Source: Caballeronia jiangsuensis (GTDB taxonomy: Bacteria > Pseudomonadota > Gammaproteobacteria > Burkholderiales > Burkholderiaceae). Taken from it: a stretch of DNA of 64,000 nucleotides. Positions 16,119 to 25,026 of this stretch are shown piece after piece; positions within the stretch are counted from its first letter, which is position 1, and each line of letters opens with the position of its first letter. The notes under the pieces were generated by a model. It was not told the DNA's origin. It saw only the letters and a list, made by a program, of their open reading frames with translations, and did not search any database. A program made the translations under genes and the position numbers. The stretch covers positions 102,377 to 166,376 of the forward strand of contig JFHF01000013.1 in NCBI GenBank assembly GCA_000648925.1. Reading direction: 5' to 3'.

Positions 16119-19100
16119 ATGCTGGTCAAGAACGAAGCGCGGGTCGAACAACTCATCAACGATCTTCTGGACTTCGCGCGGGGACGATTGCCGGAACCGA
16201 CCTTCAAGGTCATCGAACCGCTTCTTCGCTATTACTACGAGCAGGTCGATGTCGAGGATATCGCGAGCCGCGATGTCGCCGATCTCTACGGCGCCGCGAT
16301 GGCGCACTGGCAGACTGCGCAGAAGTTCGTGCGCGGGCGCGAGGTGCTGCGGGTCTACAACCCGAATCTGGAGCAGCACGGCTGGCATTCGGATCACACG
16401 GTCGTCGAGATCGTCAACGACGACATGCCGTTTCTCGTCGATTCGGTGACGATGGAGCTCAACCGCCTCGGCCTCGCGCTGCATTCGGCGATTCATCCGG
16501 TGTTTCGCGTGTGGCGCGCCGGCAAGGGCGCGCATGCGGGCGAGATCGAGCGGATCGGTCAGGGGCACGCCGAAGCGGGCGATGGCAACTCCGAGCTCGA
16601 ATCGTTCATCCATTTCGAAGTGGACCGCTGCGGCGACGGCGAGCGTCTCGAAGAAGTGCGCGACAACATCGCGCGCGTGCTGGGCGACGTGCGCGCGGCG
16701 GTGGAGGACTGGCCGAAGGTGGTCGAATCGGCGCGCGTCGCGATCGGCGAACTGAAAACGCGCGACACGACGCCCGACGGCATCGAGTCCCGCGCGTTCC
16801 TCGAATGGATGGTCGCGGATCATTTCACTTTCCTCGGCTGCCGCGATTACGAGCTCGTCGAGCATGAAGGCGGCCCCGCGCTGCGCGGCGTCGCGGGCTC
16901 GGGCCTTGGTATTCTGCGCGAGACCTTGCGCGCGCCCTCGGCGGGCGACGTGACGCCGCTGCCGCCGGGCGCGGCCGCGATCATCGAAGGCGCGGCGCCG
17001 ATCTTTCTGACGAAGGCCAATTCGCGGGCGACGGTGCATCGGCCGGGCTATCTCGACTATGTCGGCGTGAAGCGCACGTCGCCCGATGGCAAGGTGACCG
17101 GCGAGCGGCGTTTTCTCGGCCTCTATACATCGACCGCGTATCTCGTGCCGACTTCCGAAATCCCGATCGTGCGGCGCAAATGCGCGAACATCGTGCGGCG
17201 CGCGGGCTTCCTCGAAAAAGGGCATCTCGCGAAGTCGCTCATCTCGGTGCTGGAGCAGTATCCGCGCGACGAGCTTTTTCAGGCCGATGAAGACGTGCTC
17301 TTCGATATCGCGATCGGTGTGCTGCGTTTGCAGGAACATCAGCGCACGCGCCTCTTCGTGCGGCGCGACCGCTTCGACCGTTTCGTGTCGTGCCTCGTCT
17401 TCGTGCCGCGCGACAAGTTCAACACCGACCTGCGCCGCCGCATCAGCAAGGTGCTGATGGAGGCGTTCAACGGCAAGAGCATCGAGTTCACGCCGCTTTT
17501 GTCCGAATCGCCGCTCGCGCGAATTCATATCGTCGTGCGCGCAGACCGGGGCGCGATGCCCGAAGTCGATACACGCGAACTCGAAGCGCGCATCGTGCAG
17601 GTCGCGCGCCGCTGGCAGGACGATCTCGCCGATGCGCTCATCGACAGTCACGGCGAGGAGGCGGGCAATCGTCTGCTGCAGCGTTACGCCGATTCGTTCC
17701 CAGCCGGTTATCGCGAAGACTATCCGGCGCGCACGGCGGTGCGCGACATCGAACTGATCGAGGCGACGCACACGAGCCCCGGCGGTTTGTCGATGAGCCT
17801 GTATCGTCCGATCGAAGCCGGGCGGCGCGCGTTCCGCTTCAAGGTTTATCGCGTCGGCGATCCGATCGCGCTGTCGCATAGCCTGCCGATGCTCGAACAT
17901 CTCGGCGTGCGCGTCGATGAAGAGCGGCCGTATCTGATCGAGCCGACCGGCGCGCCCAACGCATGGGTCCACGATTTCGGCCTCGAATTGCAGGACGATG
18001 TCGAGTTCGATATCGATCGCGTGAAGCCGCTCTTCGAGAACGCGTTCGCGAGCGTGTGGTCGGGCGAGATCGAGAACGACGACTACAACCGCCTCGTGCT
18101 GCGTGCGCAGTTCGGCGCGCGCGACGTGACGCTCATGCGCGCGTATGCGAAGTATCTGCGGCAGGTCGGCTCCACGTTCAGCGACGCGTATATCGAGCGC
18201 GCGCTGATCGGCAATCCGCCGATCGCGAAGAAACTGCTGCAACTCTTCATGGTGCGCTTCGATCCGGCGCGCGGCGGTTCGGCCGAAGACCGCGAGAAGG
18301 CCGCCGAACGCGTGCTCGCCGATATCGAGGCGGCGCTCGATCAGGTGCCGAACCTCGACGAAGACCGTATCCTGCGCCAGTTCCTCGGCGTCATCACGGC
18401 GACGGTGCGCACCAACCATTTCCATCGCGATGCGAATGGCCAGGCGCGTCCGTATGTGTCGTTCAAGCTCGATCCGTCGAAGGTGCCGGGCCTGCCCGAG
18501 CCCAAGCCGATGTTCGAGATCTGGGTCTATGCGCCGCGCGTGGAAGGCGTGCATTTGCGCGGCGGACGCGTCGCGCGGGGCGGGCTGCGCTGGTCGGACA
18601 GACGCGAGGACTTCCGCACCGAAGTGCTCGGCCTCATGAAAGCGCAGATGGTGAAGAACACGGTGATCGTGCCGGTGGGATCGAAGGGCGGCTTCGTCGT
18701 GAAGAATCCGCCGCCCGCGACGGACCGCGAAGCCTTTCTCAACGAAGGCGTCGCGTGCTATCAGATGTTCCTGCGCGGCCTGCTCGATGTGACCGACAAC
18801 CGCACGCCCGACGGCATCGTGCCGCCGCCGGACGTCGTGCGCCACGATCCGGACGATCCATATCTCGTCGTCGCGGCGGACAAGGGCACGGCCACTTTCT
18901 CCGACTACGCGAACGCGATCGCGCACGAATACGGCTTCTGGCTCGACGATGCATTCGCGTCCGGCGGCTCGGTCGGTTACGACCACAAGAAAATGGGCAT
19001 CACCGCACGCGGCGCGTGGGAATCGGTGAAGCGCCATTTCCGCGAGATGAACTTCGATACGCAGACGACGGATTTCACCGTCGTCGGCGTCGGCGACATG

Positions 19101-20984
19101 TCCGGCGACGTGTTCGGCAACGGCATGCTGCTGTCGCGCCATATCAGGCTGATCGCGGCGTTCGATCATCGGCATGTGTTTCTCGATCCCGTGCCGGATG
19201 CGGCGACGAGCTTCGAGGAACGCGCGCGTCTTTTCGCGCTGCCGCGTTCGAGTTGGGCCGATTACGATGCGTCGCTGATCTCGACGGGCGGCGGCGTCTA
19301 TCCGCGCACGGCGAAGTCGATTCCGATCTCGCCGCAAGTGCAGGCGGCGCTTGGAATTTCCGCATCGGTGCTCGCGCCGAACGAACTCATTCGCGCGATC
19401 CTGCTTGCCGAAGCCGATCTGCTCTACAACGGCGGCGTGGGCACATATGTGAAGTCGAGCGCGGAGACGCATCTGCAAGTCGGCGATCGCACCAATGACG
19501 CCGTGCGCGTGAACGGCGCGGAACTGCGCGTGAAGGTCGTCGCGGAAGGCGGCAATCTCGGCTTCACGCAACTGGGGCGCATCGAGTTCGCGCAGCATGG
19601 CGGGCGCATGAACACGGACGCGATCGACAATTCCGCGGGCGTCGATTGTTCGGATCACGAGGTCAACATCAAGATTCTGCTCGGGCTCGTCGTCGCGGAT
19701 GGCGAGATGACCGAGAAACAACGCAACGCGCTGCTCGCCGAGATGACCGATGAAGTCGGCCTGCTCGTGCTGAAGGACAACTACGCGCAGACGCAGGCGC
19801 TGTCGATCGCGAAGCGCCACGAAGCCGAGACGCTCGACGCCGAGGCGCGCATGATGCGCTTTCTCGAACGCGCGGGGCGCTTGAAGCGCAGGATCGAGTT
19901 CCTGCCCTCGGACGACGAGATCGCCGAGCGCGCGGCCGCGAAGTCGGGACTGACATCGCCCGAACGCGCGGTGCTGCTCGCCTACGGCAAGATGTGGCTC
20001 TACGACGAACTGCTCGATTCGGACGTGCCCGAAGATGCGCTCGTCGCGGACATGCTGCCCGACTATTTCCCGAAGCCCTTGCAGCAGCGCTATAGCGAGA
20101 CGATGCAGCGCCATCCGCTGAAGCGCGAAATTCTCGCGACGCATCTGACCAATGCACTCGTCAATCGCGTGGGCTGCACCTTCGTGCATCGGCTGATGGA
20201 AGAGACCGATGCGTGCCCGAGCGATATCGTGCGCGCGGTGCTGATGGTGCGCGACGTCTTCGATCTCGACGATCTGTGGGGCAGCATCGACAGGCTCGAC
20301 AATATCGTCGCGGATGAAGTGCAGGCGCGCATGTTCGTCGATGTCGTGCGTCTGCTCGACGATACCTCGCTCTGGTTCCTGCGACATCTGATGCACAACG
20401 GGTTTGCCGCACACGAAGCGCGCGGCGTGCTCGCGCGCTGCCGCGAGGCGGCGCATCGGCTCGCGCCGCAACTGCCCGCGCTTCTGCCCGCGCCGCAACT
20501 CGACGCGTGGTATGCGCGCCGGCGCGAACTTGAGGATGCGGGCGTCGAGAGCACCCTCGCGGCGCGCGTCGCGAGCGGCGAAATCGCGACGGCCGTGCTC
20601 GACAGCGCGGAAGTGGCGGCGTGCTCGGAGCGCAGTCTCGAACTCGTCGCGAGCGTGTACTTCGGCATCGGCACGCTGCTCGATTATCGCGGTATCGCCG
20701 AACGGGCGATGGCGCTGCCGATCGTCACGCACTGGGATCTGCTCGCGCGCGCGGCGGCGCTGGAAGAGCTTGCGCGATTGAAGCGTGCGCTGACCGTGAG
20801 CGCGCTGGAGCAATCGCGCGGCATCGATGCGCCCGATGTGATCGTCGAAAGCTGGCGCGCGAAGCGGCAGGACGCGCTGGATCGCTATACGCGGCTCCTG
20901 GCGGAACTGCGGGCGAGCGGCGGGGCGAGTCTGTCGATGCTGCTCGTGGTGGTGCGGGAGATGGCGGTGCTGGAACGGGCTTGA
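16119..20984 (+). CDS. NAD-specific glutamate dehydrogenase, large (about 180 kDa) type
   Basis: 1621-residue enzyme deaminating glutamate to 2-oxoglutarate with NAD+, in the cytosol. It belongs to the large GDH class (L_180) with a long regulatory N-terminal region containing ACT-like segments (residues about 1-600). The catalytic region has RGGLRWSDRREDFRTEVLGL near 820 and VPVGSKGGFVVK near 850, with the substrate-binding lysines. The Rossmann region has VVGVGDMSGDVFGNGML near 990. A helical C-terminal domain completes the usual length of about 1600 residues. The ATG at 16119 follows GGGAGGA. The gene ends with a clear intrinsic terminator. It probably feeds amino-acid carbon into the TCA cycle. 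Confidence 0.95.
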   Translation: MLVKNEARVEQLINDLLDFARGRLPEPTFKVIEPLLRYYYEQVDVEDIASRDVADLYGAAMAHWQTAQKFVRGREVLRVYNPNLEQHGWHSDHTVVEIVNDDMPFLVDSVTMELNRLGLALHSAIHPVFRVWRAGKGAHAGEIERIGQGHAEAGDGNSELESFIHFEVDRCGDGERLEEVRDNIARVLGDVRAAVEDWPKVVESARVAIGELKTRDTTPDGIESRAFLEWMVADHFTFLGCRDYELVEHEGGPALRGVAGSGLGILRETLRAPSAGDVTPLPPGAAAIIEGAAPIFLTKANSRATVHRPGYLDYVGVKRTSPDGKVTGERRFLGLYTSTAYLVPTSEIPIVRRKCANIVRRAGFLEKGHLAKSLISVLEQYPRDELFQADEDVLFDIAIGVLRLQEHQRTRLFVRRDRFDRFVSCLVFVPRDKFNTDLRRRISKVLMEAFNGKSIEFTPLLSESPLARIHIVVRADRGAMPEVDTRELEARIVQVARRWQDDLADALIDSHGEEAGNRLLQRYADSFPAGYREDYPARTAVRDIELIEATHTSPGGLSMSLYRPIEAGRRAFRFKVYRVGDPIALSHSLPMLEHLGVRVDEERPYLIEPTGAPNAWVHDFGLELQDDVEFDIDRVKPLFENAFASVWSGEIENDDYNRLVLRAQFGARDVTLMRAYAKYLRQVGSTFSDAYIERALIGNPPIAKKLLQLFMVRFDPARGGSAEDREKAAERVLADIEAALDQVPNLDEDRILRQFLGVITATVRTNHFHRDANGQARPYVSFKLDPSKVPGLPEPKPMFEIWVYAPRVEGVHLRGGRVARGGLRWSDRREDFRTEVLGLMKAQMVKNTVIVPVGSKGGFVVKNPPPATDREAFLNEGVACYQMFLRGLLDVTDNRTPDGIVPPPDVVRHDPDDPYLVVAADKGTATFSDYANAIAHEYGFWLDDAFASGGSVGYDHKKMGITARGAWESVKRHFREMNFDTQTTDFTVVGVGDMSGDVFGNGMLLSRHIRLIAAFDHRHVFLDPVPDAATSFEERARLFALPRSSWADYDASLISTGGGVYPRTAKSIPISPQVQAALGISASVLAPNELIRAILLAEADLLYNGGVGTYVKSSAETHLQVGDRTNDAVRVNGAELRVKVVAEGGNLGFTQLGRIEFAQHGGRMNTDAIDNSAGVDCSDHEVNIKILLGLVVADGEMTEKQRNALLAEMTDEVGLLVLKDNYAQTQALSIAKRHEAETLDAEARMMRFLERAGRLKRRIEFLPSDDEIAERAAAKSGLTSPERAVLLAYGKMWLYDELLDSDVPEDALVADMLPDYFPKPLQQRYSETMQRHPLKREILATHLTNALVNRVGCTFVHRLMEETDACPSDIVRAVLMVRDVFDLDDLWGSIDRLDNIVADEVQARMFVDVVRLLDDTSLWFLRHLMHNGFAAHEARGVLARCREAAHRLAPQLPALLPAPQLDAWYARRRELEDAGVESTLAARVASGEIATAVLDSAEVAACSERSLELVASVYFGIGTLLDYRGIAERAMALPIVTHWDLLARAAALEELARLKRALTVSALEQSRGIDAPDVIVESWRAKRQDALDRYTRLLAELRASGGASLSMLLVVVREMAVLERA

Positions 20985-21010
20985 GAAGCGTAGTGCCGTG
21001 ACGCAAATGG

Positions 21011-21040
21011 ACGGGCGCCGCAAGGCGCCCGTTGCGCTTT
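21011..21040 (+). terminator. Intrinsic terminator of the glutamate dehydrogenase gene
   Basis: ACGGGCGCC and GGCGCCCGT pair perfectly around a GCAA loop, followed by TGCGCTTT. It starts 26 bases after the stop codon. Confidence 0.75.
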
Positions 21041-21389
21041 CTAAGTAAGCAGTGTGTCCTTAATCGATGTCGAATATAAGTGATCCGAATCAAACTCATG
21101 AAGTACCCAATTCGCTATCGGCGCGCATCGGCAACTTTGTCCGATACATGCTAGATCGCGTGCACGATTTAACTGGTCGGGCACTTTACATTGCATAACC
21201 TGAAGCATTAAATCAACGAGCGGACCCAAGCGTCCGCTTTTCGCAATTCATCCCCGTTCTCGTGGTCTCTCCGGTGTGCATCCGATCGACACGCCACGCA
21301 CGATCCGATGGCGGGTTCCTTGCGCTTTCGCGTACCAACTGGCAGGGTCGGAAACGTTGCAGCGCTTCATTCAGCAGCGAGGTCTCACA
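21041..21389. other. AT-richer intergenic stretch; no supported gene
   Basis: This 349-base stretch is visibly poorer in GC than its surroundings, especially 21041-21215. The minus strand has an open frame of 62 codons at 21041-21229. Its ATG sits inside a hairpin and it has no ribosome binding site, so I do not call it a gene. A plus-strand intrinsic terminator at 21219-21241 implies some transcript ends here. The part after 21242 is the leader of the flavoprotein gene. Confidence 0.4.
21219..21241 (+). terminator. Orphan intrinsic terminator in the AT-rich spacer
   Basis: AGCGGAC and GTCCGCT pair around a six-base loop and run directly into TTTT on the plus strand. It is 180 bases past the glutamate dehydrogenase terminator, with no gene between, so it may end a small RNA or back up the first terminator. 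Confidence 0.6.
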
Positions 21390-22778
21390 ATGGTCAATAT
21401 CTCAGGCGAAGCGATCGACACCCTCAAGGCGTCGGTGAGAGGCAGGATCATCTCACCGGAGCAAACCGACTACGACGAAGCACGCAAGGTATGGAACGCG
21501 ACGATCGACAGGCGCCCCGCGCTCATCGTGCGTTGCGCGGGCACCGCCGACGTGATCGCCGCACTCGCGTTCGCGCGCGACAACGGCCTTCTGGTTTCGA
21601 TTCGCGGCGGATCGCACAACATCGCGGGCAGCGCAGTCAGCGACGACGCCTTGATGATCGATCTCTCCGCGCTGAAATCCGTGCGCATCGATCCGCAAGC
21701 GAAACGCGCGTATGTCGAACCCGGCGCGCTGCTCTCCGACTTCGACCACGAAGCACAGGCATTCGGTCTCGCGACGCCGCTCGGCATCAACTCGACGACA
21801 GGCGTCGCGGGTCTCACGCTCGGCGGCGGCTTCGGCTGGATCAGCCGCAAGTTCGGCGTGACGGTGGATAACCTCGTCGCGGCGGAGATCGTCACGGCGG
21901 ACGGTACATGGCGGCGCGTGAGCGCGGACAGCGATCCCGATCTCTTCTGGGCGTTGCGCGGCGGCGGCGGCAACTTCGGCGTCGTGACGCTGTTCGAATA
22001 CCGGCTGCATGAAGTGGGTCCGCAGATCTACGGCGGCCTCGTCGTGTATCCGCTCGAACAGGCCGACGAAGTGCTGCCGAAGTATCGCGAGTTCGTCGCG
22101 CAAAGTCCCGACGATTTGACCGTATGGGCCGTGCTGCGTCTCGCGCCGCCGTTGCCGTTCCTGCCCGAGAGCGTTCACGGCAAGCCGGTCGTCGTGATGG
22201 CGAGTTGCTATGTCGGGCCGGTCGAAAACGGTGAAAGGGCGCTTGCGCCCGTGCGCAGCTTCGGCACGCCCTATGGCGAGCATCTCGGGGCGATGCCTTT
22301 CGCCGCATGGCAGAAGGCGTTCGATCCGCTGCTGACACCCGGCGAGCGCAACTACTGGAAGTCGCACAACTTCGCGAGTCTGAACGACGAAACGTTCGAT
22401 ATCCTGACGAACGCGGTGAAATCGCTACCGTCGACGCAGTGCGAGGTGTTCATCGGCGCGATGGGCGGACAGACGAACCGCGTTCCCGTCGATGCGACGG
22501 CTTACGCGAATCGCGATTCGATCTATACCATCAACATTCACGGCCGCTGGAGCGACGCCGCCGACGACGAGAAGTGCACGAAGTGGGCACGCGACATGTT
22601 CGCCGCGATGACGCCGCACGCAATCGGCAGCGTCTACGTGAATTTCATGACCGGTGAAGAAGGCGAACGCGTGAAGGCTGCGTATGGACCGAACTACGAG
22701 CGGCTCGCCGAAGTGAAGCGGCGTTACGATCCGGACAACGTGTTCCGTAGCAATCAGAACATCACGCCCGCGGCGTGA
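21390..22778 (+). CDS. FAD-binding oxidoreductase, berberine-bridge-enzyme type
   Basis: 462-residue flavoprotein of the FAD_binding_4 / BBE family. VSIRGGSHNIAGSAV carries the His that takes the 8-alpha-N1-histidyl FAD link. LTLGGGFGWISRKFG has Thr where bicovalent enzymes have the FAD-linked Cys, so a single covalent bond is expected. The C-terminal BBE segment is YGPNYERLAEVKRRYDPDNVFRSNQNI. Members oxidise alcohols, sugars or secondary metabolites with O2; substrate unknown. I chose the ATG at 21390; an in-frame start 38 codons upstream would add residues without family similarity. A GC-rich inverted repeat follows the stop. Confidence 0.85.
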   Translation: MVNISGEAIDTLKASVRGRIISPEQTDYDEARKVWNATIDRRPALIVRCAGTADVIAALAFARDNGLLVSIRGGSHNIAGSAVSDDALMIDLSALKSVRIDPQAKRAYVEPGALLSDFDHEAQAFGLATPLGINSTTGVAGLTLGGGFGWISRKFGVTVDNLVAAEIVTADGTWRRVSADSDPDLFWALRGGGGNFGVVTLFEYRLHEVGPQIYGGLVVYPLEQADEVLPKYREFVAQSPDDLTVWAVLRLAPPLPFLPESVHGKPVVVMASCYVGPVENGERALAPVRSFGTPYGEHLGAMPFAAWQKAFDPLLTPGERNYWKSHNFASLNDETFDILTNAVKSLPSTQCEVFIGAMGGQTNRVPVDATAYANRDSIYTINIHGRWSDAADDEKCTKWARDMFAAMTPHAIGSVYVNFMTGEEGERVKAAYGPNYERLAEVKRRYDPDNVFRSNQNITPAA

Positions 22779-22784
22779 TTCGTG

Positions 22785-22817
22785 GCGCGCCGTCTCTCCT
22801 CGCGGGAAACGGCGCGC
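22785..22817. terminator. Inverted repeat between convergent genes
   Basis: GCGCGCCGT and ACGGCGCGC pair across a 15-base loop between the flavoprotein stop (22778) and the opposing stop (22830). There is no good T-tract on either side, so terminator function is uncertain. Confidence 0.4.
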
Positions 22818-22829
22818 TCTAAGCGCTGT

Positions 22830-23186
22830 TCAGGGCCGGTCGAGATGACGGCGCATATCGCGCGTGTCCGTGTTCGACACGTCGCCGTTGACTTCCTCGT
22901 AGACGAGCTTGAGCGTTTCGCCGCTCAGATGATTTCGTAACAGGCCGAGAAACCGAGGTTCGACCGCGAGTCGCAAGCGATCGAATCGTTGATGCAGACG
23001 GCTTTGTTCGAGATACTCGCCGACGGTCCTGGCGAATGTTTCCCGGTCTCTTTCTGCCGTTTCCGTCGCGCGCGTAGCCGGGTTCCTGATGTCCTCGACT
23101 TGCCGCAAGTCCAGCTTCAGTCCTTGCGTCTCGAAGATCCGGGCGCGGCTGGCATCGGCGGCAAGCACCCAGGTGATGGCGGTCAT
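22830..23186 (-). CDS. Host-attachment-like protein (BaeRF family), short form
   Basis: 118-residue protein resembling bacterial 'host attachment protein' members, a group related to archaeo-eukaryotic release-factor folds. It begins TAITWVLAADASRARIFETQ, the family opening. RDRETFARTVGEYLEQSRLHQRFDRL and FLGLLRNHLSGETLKLVYEEV follow. Typical members are about 140-150 residues; here the glycine-rich linker after DIRNPATRATETAE is shortened. GGAGGAG precedes the ATG at 23186. Function in this organism is unknown; the name comes from a role in plant association in relatives. Confidence 0.72.
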   Translation of the reverse strand: MTAITWVLAADASRARIFETQGLKLDLRQVEDIRNPATRATETAERDRETFARTVGEYLEQSRLHQRFDRLRLAVEPRFLGLLRNHLSGETLKLVYEEVNGDVSNTDTRDMRRHLDRP

Positions 23187-23309
23187 GATGCTCCTCCTGT
23201 TCGCCAGCCCAAGCAGGCTCCCGCCATTGTGCGCCTAATCTTCGTGCAACGGCTTCGTTCTCGCGCGGCATTCGCTTTCGCGGCGCAGCATAACGCGCGC
23301 GAATTCGCT

Positions 23310-24806
23310 TCAAGGCAGCATCGAACCGCTCGCCGCGAAGCGCGTGTGAAACGAAAATGCCTGATCGAGACGATGAGGCGTGTGGCCACCGGCCGCTGCT
23401 GCATCGCGGTAATAGTCGCGCAACAGATCGCGGTAAAGCGGATGCGCGCAGTTCTGGATCACGCTCATCGCGCGTTCGCGTGGCGCGAGGCCGGTGAGGT
23501 TGGCGAGCCCGCGCTCGGTCACGACGATATCGACATCGTGTTCGTTGTGATCGCAATGGGGCACCATCGGCACGATGCTCGAAATGCGTCCGTCCTTCGC
23601 GACGGATTTCGTCGCGAACACCGCGTAGGCCGCATTGCGCGCGAAATCGCCCGAGCCGCCGATGCCGTTCATCATGTGCGTGCCGCCGACGTGCGTCGAA
23701 TTCACGTTGCCGTAGATGTCGGCTTCGAGCGCCGTATTGATCGCGATGAGGCCCAGACGCCGGATGACTTCGGGATGGTTGCTCACTTCCTGCGGCCGCA
23801 GCACGAGCCTGTCGCGATAGCGTTCGATATCGCGGAACACCTTGTCCTGCCGCTCTCTGGACAGCGTGATCGACGCGCCCGATGCGAACGTGGCCTTGCC
23901 GGAATCGAGCAGATCGAAGGTGGAGTCCTGCAGCACTTCGGAATAGATCGTCAGCGCTTCGAACGGCGACGCGGCGAATCCGGACAGCACCGCGTTCGCA
24001 ATCGTGCCGATGCCGGCCTGCAGCGGCGGCAATCGTTTCGGCAGACGGCCGCGCGAGACTTCATGCTGAAAGAACTCGATCAGATGACCCGCGATCAGCG
24101 CGGTGTCTTCATCGGCGGGCAAGACGGTGGACGCGCTGTCCGGCGTGTTCGTGATCACGATGGCGGCGATCTTGTCGAGCGCAATCTCGATGGCCGCCGC
24201 GCCGATCCTGTCATCCGTGCGCACGATCGGAAGCGGCTCGCGTTGCGGGCGGTGCTCGGGAATCCAGATGTCGTGCAGGCCTTCGAGCGCAATCGGCTGC
24301 GCCAGATTGATCTCGACGATCACGCGTTCGGCAAGTATCGCGAAGCTCGCGGAGTTGCCGACCGAAGTCGTCGGCACGATGCCGCCCGTCTCCGTGATCG
24401 CGGCGGCTTCGATGATCGCGAGATCGAGCTTGCCGAGGCGATTCGCGCGCAGCAGCTCGACGGTTTCGGACAGGTGCTGATCGACGAACATCACGTCGCC
24501 GCGATTGATCGCGCGGCGCAAGGTCGTATCGACCTGAAACGGCAGGCGGCGCGCGAGCACGCCGGCTTCGGTGAGGATGCGGTCCGTGTCATGGCCGAGC
24601 GACGCGCCCGTCATGAGCGTGATGCGCAACGGCTCGTTTTCTTCACGGGCGCGGCGCGCTATTTCGAGCGGCACGGCCTTCGCGTCGCCTGCGCGCGTAA
24701 AGCCGCTCGCGCCGACGATCATGCCGTCGCGCACGAGTCGGGCCGCTTCGGCGGCCGAGGTGATCTTCCCGCGCAAGGCGGCACAGCGAATGCGGTCTTC
24801 GTACAT
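23310..24806 (-). CDS. Acetyl-CoA hydrolase / succinyl-CoA:acetate CoA-transferase family
   Basis: 498-residue family-I CoA-transferase (AarC/Cat1/Ach1 type), which moves CoA between succinyl-CoA or other acyl-CoAs and acetate. ITSAAEAARLVRDGMIVGASGFTRAG is the N-terminal domain start. LTIYSEVLQDSTFDLLDSGK contains a Glu near residue 290 that aligns in position with the catalytic Glu of AarC. ALEADIYGNVNSTHV and MNGIGGSGDFARNA are C-terminal domain signatures, and RGLANLTGLAPRERA is the usual close. The start is a lone ATG with weak Shine-Dalgarno. A role in acetate detoxification or a bypass of succinyl-CoA synthetase is inferred. Confidence 0.88.
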   Translation of the reverse strand: MYEDRIRCAALRGKITSAAEAARLVRDGMIVGASGFTRAGDAKAVPLEIARRAREENEPLRITLMTGASLGHDTDRILTEAGVLARRLPFQVDTTLRRAINRGDVMFVDQHLSETVELLRANRLGKLDLAIIEAAAITETGGIVPTTSVGNSASFAILAERVIVEINLAQPIALEGLHDIWIPEHRPQREPLPIVRTDDRIGAAAIEIALDKIAAIVITNTPDSASTVLPADEDTALIAGHLIEFFQHEVSRGRLPKRLPPLQAGIGTIANAVLSGFAASPFEALTIYSEVLQDSTFDLLDSGKATFASGASITLSRERQDKVFRDIERYRDRLVLRPQEVSNHPEVIRRLGLIAINTALEADIYGNVNSTHVGGTHMMNGIGGSGDFARNAAYAVFATKSVAKDGRISSIVPMVPHCDHNEHDVDIVVTERGLANLTGLAPRERAMSVIQNCAHPLYRDLLRDYYRDAAAAGGHTPHRLDQAFSFHTRFAASGSMLP

Positions 24807-25026
24807 CGACGTCTATCTTCCAGAGCTTCGTTTAACCGAAGGCGATTATAGGTAGCGCGCTTTGCCATCGAAATCGCAAGGTTGAAAGACATTGTTCCAA
24901 TGCCGTACCACTTTGCGCTCGATCCAATCGGATGCACATACGAGCGTCTGAAACCGTCGCGGAAGTGCGGCAAATAAGCGCGCCGACGATGAATCGACTC
25001 CACTATAGGGCGCACGAGGCCGTGAA

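Noticed and set aside
15960..21023. A continuous 1687-codon open frame opposite glutamate dehydrogenase
   Set aside because: It is an antisense shadow of a highly GC-biased real gene. It has no ribosome binding site, no family similarity, and a His/Arg/Glu-rich composition typical of antisense frames.
21041..21229. Minus-strand 62-codon open frame
   Set aside because: Its start codon lies in a terminator-like stem, there is no ribosome binding site, and no family is recognisable. It is kept only as a note in the AT-rich spacer.
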